Positions 8,809-17,251 of a DNA stretch of 64,000 bases are shown piece after piece; positions within the stretch are counted from its first letter, which is position 1, and every line of letters starts with the position of its first letter. The notes under the pieces were generated by a model that saw only the letters and a list, made by a program, of their open reading frames with translations, had not been told where the DNA came from and did no database searches. A program made the translations under genes and the position numbers. This DNA comes from Flavobacterium lindanitolerans (GTDB taxonomy: Bacteria; Bacteroidota; Bacteroidia; Flavobacteriales; Flavobacteriaceae), in contig NZ_PJND01000009.1 of NCBI RefSeq assembly GCF_002846575.1, positions 124,001-188,000 of the forward strand. Reading direction: 5' to 3'.

Positions 8809-8825
8809 CATACAAAATCATATCA

Positions 8826-8900
8826 ATGGAATATTTATTTATACTGCTTGTTATCTTCTTATTATTCTACGTACCAAAATATTTTAAAAAGCGTAAATAA
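8826..8900 (+). CDS. Small membrane peptide (24 residues)
   Basis: This short gene reads MEYLFILLVIFLLFYVPKYF then KKRK and stop. It is one hydrophobic helix followed by a positively charged tail, as expected for a single-span inner-membrane peptide. A perfect TATATTTG -7 element lies at 8801-8808, giving a leader of about 12 bases. The stop is directly followed by the stop of the convergent CbpM-like gene. I do not recognise a family. A chance open frame of this length with such a composition and a matched promoter is less likely than a real gene, but there is no protein-level proof. Confidence 0.5.
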   Translation: MEYLFILLVIFLLFYVPKYFKKRK

Positions 8901-9188
8901 TTATTCGTGCAATCGTAATCGGTTTTTTAAATCCTGGATTTCTTGCTGGAGTTTTTTTTGTTTTTGAAGCAGATTTAAAATTGCATCGATTCCTTCCGGA
9001 TTGATGTGCAGTTCATAATACAATTGCCTGCAACGGTCTAAATCTTCTAATTTTTCAGAATCCATAAATTTTTCGTTATTCTTGTTTTCAAACGGAATGA
9101 TTCCCATTTCGTCCAGAATATCTATGAATGCCCTTTCAATTTTATAATGTTTGCAGTAATCTGATATAATGATTCTTTCGATTTTCAT
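8901..9188 (-). CDS. Chaperone modulator CbpM-like protein
   Basis: This 95-residue protein is probably the partner that binds and restrains the J-domain co-chaperone CbpA. It has a MerR-like winged helix at the N-terminus (RIIISDYCKHYKIERAFIDI, about 4-23), a central segment with DRCRQLYYELHINPEGIDAI, and a C-terminal coiled coil (LLQKQKKLQQEIQDLKNRL). These are the features of the CbpM family. It lies 11 bp downstream of the cbpA-like gene on the same strand, the usual pairing. It is very likely cotranscribed. Confidence 0.88.
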   Translation of the reverse strand: MKIERIIISDYCKHYKIERAFIDILDEMGIIPFENKNNEKFMDSEKLEDLDRCRQLYYELHINPEGIDAILNLLQKQKKLQQEIQDLKNRLRLHE

Positions 9189-9199
9189 CTCCTAATTTT

Positions 9200-10093
9200 T
9201 TAAAGTTTAGATAATTCCCTAAAAGCTTCTTTTTGTTTTTCAGTCAAGTTGGTTGGAATCTTAATGTCATACGTTATAATCAGATCACCAAATGAGCCTT
9301 CTTTTTTATAAACAGCCATTCCTTTGTTTTTAAGCCTGACTTTTGTTCCGTTCTGGGTTTCTGGCGGAACTTTCAGCTTAACCTTTCCATCTAAGGTTTC
9401 AACAGTGATTTCTCCTCCTAAAATTGCCGTAAACAAATCCAAACTTACGGTTTTGTATAAATCGTTATTAAGTCGTTTGTATTCCGCATCTTCTTCAATC
9501 CTAAATGTAATATACAAATCTCCTGCCGGTCCGTTATTGGCTCCCGGACCTCCATGTCCCTTTAGTTTTATAACTTGTCCGTCTGCTACACCTGCCGGAA
9601 CAGTAATCCTTAAATTTTTCCCGTTTACGGTAATGGTCTGCTTATGGGTTTGGGCAATATCGTGGAGTTTCAAATGCAGTTCGGCATTGTAATCCTGTCC
9701 TTTGAAACCGGCTTGCCTGCCACTACTTCGTCTGTCTCCAAACATGGATTCAAAAAAATCCGAGAAATCAGCATTGCCAAATGAAGCATCATCGCCAAAA
9801 TTGGAATAGGAACTGCCTGAATATTGCGATTGTGATTGAGATTGCCTTGCCTTTTCATATTCTTCTGCATGCTGCCAGTTTTCACCATAAGCATCATACT
9901 TTTTTCTTTTTTCAGGGTCGCTTAAGACTTCATTAGCTTCATTAATCTGCTGGAATTTTTTATTAGCCTCAGTATCATTCGGATTTAAATCCGGATGGTA
10001 TTTCCGGGCCAATTTCCGGTATGCTTTTTTTATTTCGTCAGTACTAGCCTTTTTGTCAACTTCTAAAACGCTGTAATAGTCTATAAATGCCAT
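9200..10093 (-). CDS. cbpA: DnaJ-class co-chaperone CbpA
   Basis: This is a J-domain co-chaperone that stimulates the DnaK ATPase and delivers substrates. Residues 1-70 form the J domain, with HPD in [12 protein letters not shown] flexible S/Q/G-rich linker follows (about 80-130), then two DnaJ C-terminal substrate-binding domains (about 135-297). The DnaJ zinc-finger cysteines are missing, as in CbpA. At 297 residues it is the normal length. A CbpM-like modulator gene follows 11 bp downstream. No heat-shock-type promoter or TAnnTTTG element was seen upstream. Confidence 0.92.
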   Translation of the reverse strand: MAFIDYYSVLEVDKKASTDEIKKAYRKLARKYHPDLNPNDTEANKKFQQINEANEVLSDPEKRKKYDAYGENWQHAEEYEKARQSQSQSQYSGSSYSNFGDDASFGNADFSDFFESMFGDRRSSGRQAGFKGQDYNAELHLKLHDIAQTHKQTITVNGKNLRITVPAGVADGQVIKLKGHGGPGANNGPAGDLYITFRIEEDAEYKRLNNDLYKTVSLDLFTAILGGEITVETLDGKVKLKVPPETQNGTKVRLKNKGMAVYKKEGSFGDLIITYDIKIPTNLTEKQKEAFRELSKL

Positions 10094-10214
10094 GGTTATG
10101 ATTGTTGTTACACTATAAATTTAAAAAAATAATCAGTACTACACAACTGACATAAAATAAAAAACACTGCCCTTTACAGACAGTGCTTCATCTAAATTAA
10201 GTATTGAAGAAAAT

Positions 10215-10721
10215 CTATTTAATTTTTACAGGGATATCCCAGTTTTCCCAACTTAGGGTAATATTGTCCTTGTTGATTTTATAAACCAGCTTTTCAGTCA
10301 TTGAAGCTGATTTTTTAGGAGTTACTTTTACTCTTAACTGGTCCTGTTTGGCATCCATTTTATAAGCCCCCCATTGTTTCCACTCTTTGTTGAAAATAAT
10401 GGTTGCGGCATCTTTTTCCGGAATTACAAAGAAAGCATATTTTCCGGCAGGCAATTTTTTTCCTTCAACGGTAATTTCTTTATCGGTTTCAAAAGTTGTA
10501 GCCTCATTAGCTCCGGCTCGCCATACTTCTCCAAAAGGAACAAGTTCTCCCCAAATAGCTCTTCCTTTTACGGATGGGCTACCATAGTTGATAGTAATTG
10601 TTGCGCCATTAATTTTTCCGGTAACTGTTTCTGCCGGACTTGCCTTTTTATCCTGGGCATTCGCGAAAATAGTCATTACTAATGTCATCAGAAATATTCC
10701 GATTCTTTTTTGTAGTTTCAT
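10215..10721 (-). CDS. DUF2911 domain secreted protein
   Basis: A 168-residue exported protein. A signal peptide (about 1-22, ending IFANAQ) is followed by a DUF2911 domain with the family hallmarks NYGSPSVKGRAIWG, VPFGEVWRAGANEATTF and LPAGKYAFFVIP. The family is widespread in Bacteroidota and its biochemical role is unknown. The gene stands alone. Upstream, TATCTTTA on the minus strand differs from the -7 consensus at the last base. It is convergent with nothing and divergent from the DMT transporter. Confidence 0.9.
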   Translation of the reverse strand: MKLQKRIGIFLMTLVMTIFANAQDKKASPAETVTGKINGATITINYGSPSVKGRAIWGELVPFGEVWRAGANEATTFETDKEITVEGKKLPAGKYAFFVIPEKDAATIIFNKEWKQWGAYKMDAKQDQLRVKVTPKKSASMTEKLVYKINKDNITLSWENWDIPVKIK

Positions 10722-10847
10722 GTGATTTGTGTTGATTGTTAATTTGTTATGTTTTGGCTAGTAAAGATAATCAAGTGAATGTCTGTTGATTTTTTATTTA
10801 TAATTCTTTTAAGAATTTTAACACCAAAAATGAATGCGATTTTCAGT

Positions 10848-10855
10848 TACTTTTG
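10848..10855 (+). promoter_or_regulatory. -7 promoter element TACTTTTG
   Basis: Exact TAnnTTTG match ending 18 bp before the transporter ATG at 10874. Confidence 0.55.
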
Positions 10856-10873
10856 TAGTTAAAAGATTTTAAA

Positions 10874-11737
10874 ATGTTCTATATAGTCTTAAGCATAATT
10901 TGCAGTGTTTCGGTAGGAGCGCTTCTTAAATTTTCAAAAAGATATTCATTTGATATTATCCAGGTCATAGCTGTAAACTATATTTTGGCATTGGGTTTAT
11001 GTTATATTACCTTCCGGCCTGATGTTTCTGTAGTGAATAGCAGTTCGCCCTGGAAAATATATATAGGACTTGCCATTTTATTGCCTTCTGTGTTCTTATT
11101 ACTGGCTTCTTCTATAAAACACATTGGTATAGTTAAGACTGATATTGCCCAACGCCTATCCCTGTTTATTCCTATTCTGGCAGCTTATTTTATTTTTAAG
11201 GAAAACTTTACAACTTTAAAATTAATGGGGCTGATTGTTGGTTTTCCGGCAATTTTCCTTACGCTATCCAAAAAACAATCAGACACCCAGGAAAACAGAT
11301 GGATTTTTCCCGTGTTGGTACTATTAGGGTTTGGAATCATTGATATCTTATTTAAGCAGATTGCTCTGGAAAAAAGCATTCCTTACACCACTTCCCTATT
11401 TATAGTATTCTTTGGCGCTTTAGTATTGGCACTGTGTTTTACGATATACTCTGTTTTTGTAAAGAAGAATCCCATACAATGGAAAAACATTATTATAGGT
11501 TCCTTTTTAGGAATTTTAAACTTTGGAAATATCCTGTTTTATTTAAAAGCACATAAGGCTTTTTCAGAGAATCCTTCCACCGTTTTCGCGGCTATGAACC
11601 TGGGTGTAATTGTTTTGGGCAGTTTGGTTGGAATTATCGCTTTTAAAGAGAAAGTCACTTTAAAAAACTATATCGGAATTGTTCTTGCCCTTGGTTCTAT
11701 TGTACTGATTACTCTTTCACAAATTCAGGCAAAATAG
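10874..11737 (+). CDS. EamA/DMT-family membrane transporter
   Basis: A 287-residue inner-membrane protein with about ten hydrophobic segments in two EamA-like repeats. The first repeat ends around the FKENFTTLKLMGLIVGFPAIFLT stretch (read in parts). The second ends with IAFKEKVTLKNYIGIVLALGSI. The FKE...L..GIV signature at the end of each repeat is typical of drug/metabolite transporters. Substrate is unknown. It is driven by its own promoter and followed by the DUF294 gene 80 bp later. Confidence 0.85.
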   Translation: MFYIVLSIICSVSVGALLKFSKRYSFDIIQVIAVNYILALGLCYITFRPDVSVVNSSSPWKIYIGLAILLPSVFLLLASSIKHIGIVKTDIAQRLSLFIPILAAYFIFKENFTTLKLMGLIVGFPAIFLTLSKKQSDTQENRWIFPVLVLLGFGIIDILFKQIALEKSIPYTTSLFIVFFGALVLALCFTIYSVFVKKNPIQWKNIIIGSFLGILNFGNILFYLKAHKAFSENPSTVFAAMNLGVIVLGSLVGIIAFKEKVTLKNYIGIVLALGSIVLITLSQIQAK

Positions 11738-11817
11738 CGTGGAAGTATTTTTAAACTTCTTTTGCAAAGAATCAGAATAAATTTTATTTTTACTTATCAT
11801 CTAGCTAACAAGATTTT

Positions 11818-13734
11818 ATGAAAAACCCGATTGCGGAGAAGGTTGTTGATTTTCTCAAGAACTATCCGCCTTTCAACAGCTTAAATTACCAGGAATTACT
11901 GCATATTGCTTCTGAAGTTAAGGTACTTTATCTCGAAAAAGGTAAGATTCTTTTCCAGATTGGCGATGCCTGTCATGATAGCTTTTACATTGTGGCTTCC
12001 GGGGCTATTGGGTTATCCGTAACTTCTGATGCCGAAGAAACTTTAATTGACAAATGTGATGAAGGCGATATTTTAGGGCTTCGTCCGTTTTTTGCCAAAA
12101 ACAATTATCTGATGACGGCAAAAGCCCGTGAAGAGAGTATTGTTTATGCAATTCCGATACAGATTTTCCAACCCTATGTGTTTGCCAATCATGATGTAAT
12201 GAGTTTTATGCTGGAGAGCTTTGCCTCCAATACACGAAATCCATATGACAAAGAACATAGAGGAAAGCTGATTTCTGAAAATATTATCTATAAGGAACAA
12301 CAGGCCGATATACAATATTTCCAATCCATCCAGTATTCAAAAGAGCCAATAACAGCTTCTCCTGAAGCTATTGTTAGAGATATTGCCCAGATGATGACCG
12401 ACAAGCTGATTGGGAGTGTCATTATCACAAAAGATGATTTCCCGATTGGAATCGTAACTGATAAAGATTTACGTTCTAAGATTGCTACCGGTCACTTCCA
12501 AATCTCGACTACCGCAGCTAAAATCATGACTTCACCTGTAGTGACGGTACCTGAAGACCTTTCCCTGGCCGAAGCTCAGGTATATATGCTTAAATATAAT
12601 GTAGATTATCTCTGCGTTACGGAAGACGGCTCAGATAAATCTCGTGTAAGGGGAATTATTTCTGAAAATGATTTGGTGGTTGCACAAGCCAATAACCCTG
12701 GTGTATTGATTAAGGAAGTTAAACGTGCACAATCCGCCAAAGATTTGAAACGTATCCGTGAAAAATTATCAGAACTGATACAGACTTCAATTACAAAAGA
12801 TATTCCGGTTTCGCATATCATGAATATTTCAGGAGAAATTAACACCGCCATTACAAGACGGGCTATTGATTTGGCCATTCTTGAAATGGGCTCTCCTCCT
12901 GCCCGATTTGCATGGTTGAGTATTGGCAGCCAGGGCAGAAAAGAACAGTTATTGCTAACTGACCAGGATAGCTTTTTGGTTTTTGAAGATGTGCCTCAGG
13001 ACAAATACCGCGATGTAAAAGATTATTTCCTGCGTTTGGCCCGAAGAACAACTTCTACCCTTGAAAAGGTGGGTTATTTCTTAAGTCCGGATGGTTTTGT
13101 TTCAAGTAATATGATGTGGTGTAAATCACTGACAGACTGGATTAAACAATACGGAAATTGGATTAATACTCCAGGTGAAAACAGTGAAGTGATAAACACT
13201 ATTTTCTTTGACTATGAAATTGCTTTTGGCGAAACCTCTATCGAAGAAGCCCTTACAGAAATCATTTTCAAAAATGCAAAAGGAAACAAATTGTTTTTTG
13301 ACTATCTGGGCAATGACGCCTTGAGAAAACCACCGCCATTAGGATTCTTTCGCCAATTCCTGGTCGAAGAAGAAGGCGAAAATAAAGATATGTTTGACAT
13401 CAAAACAAGAGCCCTGACCCCGCTTATTGATGCTGGGCGTTTGTTAGTTTTGCATCAGAATATAAAAGGAATCAACAATACTTATATGCGTTTCAAACAG
13501 TTAGCAATTGCCGACCCTAGAAATTCAGAATTGTTCCTAAACTGTGCCGAAGCTTTCCTTACACTATCCGAATTCAGGACTGTAGAGGGTTTAAAAAATG
13601 ACAGCTCCGGACAATTTATTAATCTGGAGGAGCTTTCAAAAACTGATAAAGTCAAGCTAAAAAATTGCTTTATCCCGATAAAAGAAGTTCAGGAACTAAT
13701 CAAGAGCAGGTTTAAGCTCACCTATTTCTCATAA
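11818..13734 (+). CDS. Cyclic-nucleotide-binding/CBS/DUF294 nucleotidyltransferase-like protein
   Basis: A 638-residue cytosolic signalling protein with four parts: a cNMP-binding domain (about 10-140), paired CBS domains (about 175-290), a DUF294 nucleotidyltransferase fold with GSQGRKE (370-376) and TDQDS (381-385), and a DUF294 C-terminal helical domain (about 480-630). The domain order matches proteins found beside acetate-uptake and acs genes in many bacteria. An exonuclease-like gene follows with only a 3-bp gap, the same pairing as elsewhere. acs itself is about 15 kb away here. The reaction and target are unknown. By analogy with GlnD-type enzymes it may modify a protein in response to adenine nucleotides. 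Confidence 0.88.
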   Translation: MKNPIAEKVVDFLKNYPPFNSLNYQELLHIASEVKVLYLEKGKILFQIGDACHDSFYIVASGAIGLSVTSDAEETLIDKCDEGDILGLRPFFAKNNYLMTAKAREESIVYAIPIQIFQPYVFANHDVMSFMLESFASNTRNPYDKEHRGKLISENIIYKEQQADIQYFQSIQYSKEPITASPEAIVRDIAQMMTDKLIGSVIITKDDFPIGIVTDKDLRSKIATGHFQISTTAAKIMTSPVVTVPEDLSLAEAQVYMLKYNVDYLCVTEDGSDKSRVRGIISENDLVVAQANNPGVLIKEVKRAQSAKDLKRIREKLSELIQTSITKDIPVSHIMNISGEINTAITRRAIDLAILEMGSPPARFAWLSIGSQGRKEQLLLTDQDSFLVFEDVPQDKYRDVKDYFLRLARRTTSTLEKVGYFLSPDGFVSSNMMWCKSLTDWIKQYGNWINTPGENSEVINTIFFDYEIAFGETSIEEALTEIIFKNAKGNKLFFDYLGNDALRKPPPLGFFRQFLVEEEGENKDMFDIKTRALTPLIDAGRLLVLHQNIKGINNTYMRFKQLAIADPRNSELFLNCAEAFLTLSEFRTVEGLKNDSSGQFINLEELSKTDKVKLKNCFIPIKEVQELIKSRFKLTYFS

Positions 13735-13737
13735 ATC

Positions 13738-14331
13738 ATGCTGGATTGGCTAAAAATAAATAAAGATTACCCACAATTCTGGAAAGATTATCTCGGAAAG
13801 TTTGAGAACAAATCCAGAAGATTTGTGGCATTTAGTACTGAAACTACAGGCCTGGATGCCGAAAAAGATGTCATCCTGTCTATTGGTGCCGTAGCTATAG
13901 AAAACAATACTATTATTGTAAAAGATAGTTTTGAAGCACTTATTTTTCAGGAGAAATTTACTCCTGAAACAGCCTTAAAAACAGGTGTCATAAAAGGAGT
14001 TCCTGAGGAAAAACATTCCGAAAGTGAGGCCATAGAATCTTTTATTAACTATTTAGGCAATGCCGTTTTGATAGGGCACCGGATTCATTTTGATATTGCC
14101 ATGATTAATACTGCCTTAGAAAAATTACATTGTGGCAAACTTAAAAATGAGGCTTTGGACATTGAAGTAATGTTTAAGAAATGGAAACAACTACCTGAAG
14201 AAAAGCAGTTTAGCTTAGATGAATTAGGCGCTTACTTTAAGATATCGAAGAGTGACAGGCACACGGCTTCTAATGACGCTTTTACAATTTCACTCCTATT
14301 CCAAAGGTTAAAACAACGCCTTGGTTTATAA
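13738..14331 (+). CDS. DnaQ-like 3'-5' exonuclease fold protein, first catalytic Asp replaced by Ser
   Basis: A 197-residue RNase T/DnaQ-fold protein coupled to the DUF294 gene (3-bp gap). Motif I reads FSTETTGLD (32-40), so the metal-binding D of the D-x-E motif is Ser33, while Glu35 is kept. Motif II is GHRIHFD with Asp119. Motif III is RHTASNDA with His175 and Asp180. The family normally needs all four acidic residues for two-metal catalysis, so activity may be lost or altered. The sequence is otherwise intact and full length, which argues against a pseudogene. It may act as a nucleotide- or partner-binding protein. Confidence 0.85.
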   Translation: MLDWLKINKDYPQFWKDYLGKFENKSRRFVAFSTETTGLDAEKDVILSIGAVAIENNTIIVKDSFEALIFQEKFTPETALKTGVIKGVPEEKHSESEAIESFINYLGNAVLIGHRIHFDIAMINTALEKLHCGKLKNEALDIEVMFKKWKQLPEEKQFSLDELGAYFKISKSDRHTASNDAFTISLLFQRLKQRLGL

Positions 14332-14400
14332 CCCAAATCCAATTTTTTTTCACTTTTCTTAAAAAGAAGCAAATATTTTTTTGCAATTCTATTTAATAAG

Positions 14401-14408
14401 TAACTTTG
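14401..14408 (+). promoter_or_regulatory. -7 promoter element TAACTTTG
   Basis: Exact TAnnTTTG match 28 bp before the ATG at 14437. It is the likely promoter of the histidine kinase/response regulator pair. Confidence 0.5.
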
Positions 14409-14436
14409 CGGTCCACTATTTTATAAATTGGCAAAA

Positions 14437-15528
14437 ATGCTTGAAATATCAACAGAAGAAAAACTTAAGGAACGCATCAAGGAATTGAGCTGCCTATATG
14501 ATATTTCAAAGACCACGAGCATGAATGCAAACTGCTCTGAATCTGCCTTAAGGGAAATCTGTACTATTGTGAAAATTGCCTGGCGGTTTAGCGATGTTAG
14601 TATAGTGGAGCTCCAATGTAATGACTTTTATTTCACAACGTCAAAACTTCCGGAAGATACCCGTTTTCAGGTCAGTTGTATTTCTATTTTTGAAAAAGAA
14701 GCCGGTTATATTAAAGTACATTATCCAATAAGCAGCGGAGCTTTTTTTCTGATTGAGGAAGAACAACAACTGTTGGATAAAGTTGCCCTTGAAATTGGCA
14801 ATTATATTGAGAAAAATCATATCCGGGAAAGAGAAAAGCAGTTGCAAAGAAGTGTGGAACGCATTGACAGACTGTCAATTCTTGGTGAAATAACAGCCGG
14901 AATTGCCCATGAACTCAATACACCACTCGGAAATATACTTGGCTTTGCCGAATTGATAAACGAACAGAATATTGATAGACAGGTAGCCCAGGATGTTTCA
15001 AAAATCATCAATGCGGCCATTTATTCAAGGGAAATTGTAAAAAAACTGATGTTCTTTTCTTGTGAAATGCCACAAAATATGGAGATTGTTCCTATTAAAC
15101 CTATTGTAGTTGAGGCCTTATCACTCCTGGGACCTAATTTTAAAAAGGCACAGGTTTCTTATGAACTTATCTTTGACAATCCGGAACTAAAAGCCCAGAT
15201 AGACAATATCCAATTGACCCAGGTTCTGTTTAATATCCTTATAAATTCGATTTATGTAGCTCCTGAAAACAGTAGCATTACTGTTAAAGTTACTGACGAT
15301 TCCAATAATTTTTACATTGAGATTGCCGACGAAGGAAGTGGTATCCCGGAAGAAATCAAATCACGAATATTTGAACCATTCTTTACTACAAAACCCATTG
15401 GTGAAGGTTCCGGCTTAGGATTGAGCGTTGTGCATGGTATAGTAAAAAGTCATAAAGGTGACATTATAGCATTGGACAACCAACCAAAAGGTACAATTTT
15501 TCATGTAAGGCTCCCTTTAAACTCCTAA
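14437..15528 (+). CDS. Soluble sensor histidine kinase
   Basis: A cytosolic histidine kinase of 363 residues. The N-terminal sensor part (about 1-120) is preceded by a coiled coil (LKERIKELSCLYDIS) and has no membrane span. A linker helix then leads into the phospho-acceptor region GIAHELNTPLGN (His about 158). The HATPase domain shows an N box (LFNILINSIY), DEGSGIPEE and GSGLGLSVVHGIV. I chose the ATG at 14437. A TTG at 14428 would add three residues. The gene is followed after 3 bp by an NtrC-type regulator, which is its probable partner. The signal is unknown. Confidence 0.9.
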   Translation: MLEISTEEKLKERIKELSCLYDISKTTSMNANCSESALREICTIVKIAWRFSDVSIVELQCNDFYFTTSKLPEDTRFQVSCISIFEKEAGYIKVHYPISSGAFFLIEEEQQLLDKVALEIGNYIEKNHIREREKQLQRSVERIDRLSILGEITAGIAHELNTPLGNILGFAELINEQNIDRQVAQDVSKIINAAIYSREIVKKLMFFSCEMPQNMEIVPIKPIVVEALSLLGPNFKKAQVSYELIFDNPELKAQIDNIQLTQVLFNILINSIYVAPENSSITVKVTDDSNNFYIEIADEGSGIPEEIKSRIFEPFFTTKPIGEGSGLGLSVVHGIVKSHKGDIIALDNQPKGTIFHVRLPLNS

Positions 15529-15531
15529 AAA

Positions 15532-16863
15532 ATGCTGAAAAAAGAAAACATATTGATTGTTGATGACAATTATGATATGCTGGAATTGTTACAGCGTAAT
15601 TTAAAGGCGCAGAATTTCCATACCTATAAGGCTTCTTCGGTAATGGAAGCTATTGATATTCTTAAAGTTGTAGCTATCGATTTATTGATTACAGATTTGC
15701 AAATGCCCGGCCTGAACGGAATTGAGCTAATCAAATTTGCCGAAGAACATTTTCCTGAAATTCCTAAACTGGTTATTACCGGATTTCCTTCAGTTGATAC
15801 GGCTGTTAATGCTGTAAAATCCGGTGCTTTGGATTATCTCGTAAAACCATTTACCAGTGAAGAATTAAAAAAGGCGGTACAGAATTCGTTTGAAGGAAAA
15901 ATAGGTTCAAAGAAAAAAAGCTCTCCTACTCTTCCCAACTCTGACAAAAAGATAACAAACTATGCCGGAATTGTTGGTGATTCCGAACAATTTGAAAATT
16001 TAGTTGACGTTATTGAACGCGTCAAAAATAATAAGGCCACCGTTTTAATTCAGGGCGAAAGTGGTACCGGAAAAGAACTGATTGCCAGAGCCATTCATTT
16101 TAAGGGCTCTTTTGCATCAAACCCTTTTGTAGCTGTGAATTGTGGCGGAATTCCTGAAAACCTGATGGAATCGGAATTATTTGGTTATGAAAAGGGCGCC
16201 TTTACAGGTGCCAATGAAAGCAAGATTGGTTTATTCCAGGCAGCAAACGGCGGAACAATCTTTTTGGACGAGATTGGCACGGCACCATTAGCTGTACAAA
16301 CCAGACTGTTGAGGGTTTTACAGGAAAAGGAAGTCACAAGAATAGGCTCACAAAAAGCCCATAAAATAGACGTCAGGGTCATTTCTGCCACCAATAATGA
16401 CTTATATGAAATGGTACAAAAAGGAAACTTTCGCGAAGATTTGTATTACAGGTTAAATGTAGTAAGCATTGAAACGAAACCTTTGAGAGAAAGAAAGAAC
16501 GACATCCGTCCTTTAATTACTACCTTTATAAAAAAATACGGCATTGAATACGGAAAACCGAATTGTACGATTTCTGACAAGGCAATAGAAATCCTGCTAA
16601 GACATTCGTGGCCGGGAAATGTGAGAGAATTAGAAAACATTATACAGAGAATGATAATTATGTGTGATTACGCAATCGATATAGTTGACATTCCTGATTA
16701 TTTGAAATACCAACAACCTACCGAAGGAGAAACCCTAAAGCCCTTAAAAGATATTGAAAAAGACCACATACTAAAAGTACTGCATGCCGTTGGCGACAAT
16801 AAAACCAAAGCAGCAGAAATTCTACAGATAGACAGAAAAACATTAAGGCAAAAACTGCTTTAA
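15532..16863 (+). CDS. NtrC-type sigma-54-dependent response regulator
   Basis: A 443-residue enhancer-binding activator. The receiver domain (1-120) has acidic D11/D12, phosphorylatable Asp55 in LLITDLQMPG and Lys105. The AAA+ domain (about 145-375) has Walker A GESGTGKE (175-182) and the sigma-54 contact loop GAFTGA (222-227). A short Fis-type HTH (about 400-443) ends in DRKTLRQKLL. The family uses ATP hydrolysis to open sigma-54 holoenzyme complexes. It forms a two-component pair with the kinase before it. A sigma-54-like promoter lies only 120 bp downstream, ahead of the Cys-rich peptide and gdhA, and is the most obvious target. Confidence 0.94.
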   Translation: MLKKENILIVDDNYDMLELLQRNLKAQNFHTYKASSVMEAIDILKVVAIDLLITDLQMPGLNGIELIKFAEEHFPEIPKLVITGFPSVDTAVNAVKSGALDYLVKPFTSEELKKAVQNSFEGKIGSKKKSSPTLPNSDKKITNYAGIVGDSEQFENLVDVIERVKNNKATVLIQGESGTGKELIARAIHFKGSFASNPFVAVNCGGIPENLMESELFGYEKGAFTGANESKIGLFQAANGGTIFLDEIGTAPLAVQTRLLRVLQEKEVTRIGSQKAHKIDVRVISATNNDLYEMVQKGNFREDLYYRLNVVSIETKPLRERKNDIRPLITTFIKKYGIEYGKPNCTISDKAIEILLRHSWPGNVRELENIIQRMIIMCDYAIDIVDIPDYLKYQQPTEGETLKPLKDIEKDHILKVLHAVGDNKTKAAEILQIDRKTLRQKLL

Positions 16864-16981
16864 GATATCCGGGGAGTTTTTACCCGATTGGTACTTTTCT
16901 CTCCGGTATTTATTTAGATTATAAAATTGTTCAAAAAGTAATTAACTGATTATCAAATATTTTTAAAAATGTATCACACTA

Positions 16982-16997
16982 TGGCACACAGTTTGTT
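16982..16997 (+). promoter_or_regulatory. Candidate sigma-54 (-24/-12) promoter of the gdhA operon
   Basis: TGGCACACAGTTTGTT matches the -24/-12 consensus (TGGCAC, then TTGC) with correct spacing and one change: GT instead of GC at -12. The transcript would begin near 17008, in front of the ATG at 17032. It lies just past a sigma-54 activator gene. An imperfect inverted repeat (ATATCCGGGGAG around 16865 and CTCTCCGGTAT around 16900) sits 75-120 bp upstream. It could be the activator site or a terminator of the preceding gene. Confidence 0.55.
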
Positions 16998-17031
16998 TTA
17001 TGGCACGTCACCATAATTGAATAGAGTTATT

Positions 17032-17247
17032 ATGTCACAAAATTTACAGGAGCTTTCCTTTAAGAAATCTCCTCAAGCCCAGATTCCGATTATTGCTTGT
17101 ACCGAAAATATTTTTAATGGTATCAAATCATGCGGTTTAGAGATATTGCAACATCAGGTAAAAATAGGATTATGCATTAATTGTGAGAGGAACAATTATT
17201 GCGCCTGGAAAGAGAACAAAAAAATATACTGCGAACACTATCAATAA
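17032..17247 (+). CDS. Small cysteine-rich protein upstream of gdhA
   Basis: A 71-residue protein of no family I recognise. It has a conserved-looking C-terminal cluster, LCINCERNNYCAWKENKKIYC (read in parts), with CxxC followed by two more cysteines, which may bind zinc or an Fe-S cluster. Two further cysteines lie at about 24 and 34. I chose the ATG at 17032 (MSQNLQ). The alternative at 17017 leaves almost no leader after the predicted transcript start. It is the first gene after the sigma-54-like promoter and is followed 4 bp later by gdhA, so a role linked to nitrogen or redox status is possible but inferred. Confidence 0.7.
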   Translation: MSQNLQELSFKKSPQAQIPIIACTENIFNGIKSCGLEILQHQVKIGLCINCERNNYCAWKENKKIYCEHYQ

Positions 17248-17251
17248 AATT

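Larger units (their letters stand above)
8074..8825. other. Non-coding, palindrome-rich region; possible edge of a mobile element
   Basis: No convincing gene lies here; minus-strand open frames around 8092-8536 show no family-like features. The stretch is full of AGCGAAGCG/CGCAGCGAG-type words and holds several hairpins, listed separately. It ends in a 25-bp inverted repeat. Its base composition differs from the flanking genes, with GC-rich words in an AT-rich background. The position between a defence cluster and core chaperone genes suits the end of an integrated element. No integrase, attachment duplication or tRNA was seen, so this is inference. Confidence 0.4.

Noticed and set aside
17001..17016. 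Second TGGCAC at 17001 as another sigma-54 promoter
   Set aside because: No TTGC-like -12 element follows at the right spacing.
17183..17251. N-terminal extension of glutamate dehydrogenase
   Set aside because: The extra 23 codons overlap the Cys-rich gene and do not resemble the enzyme family; the ATG at 17252 gives the normal length.
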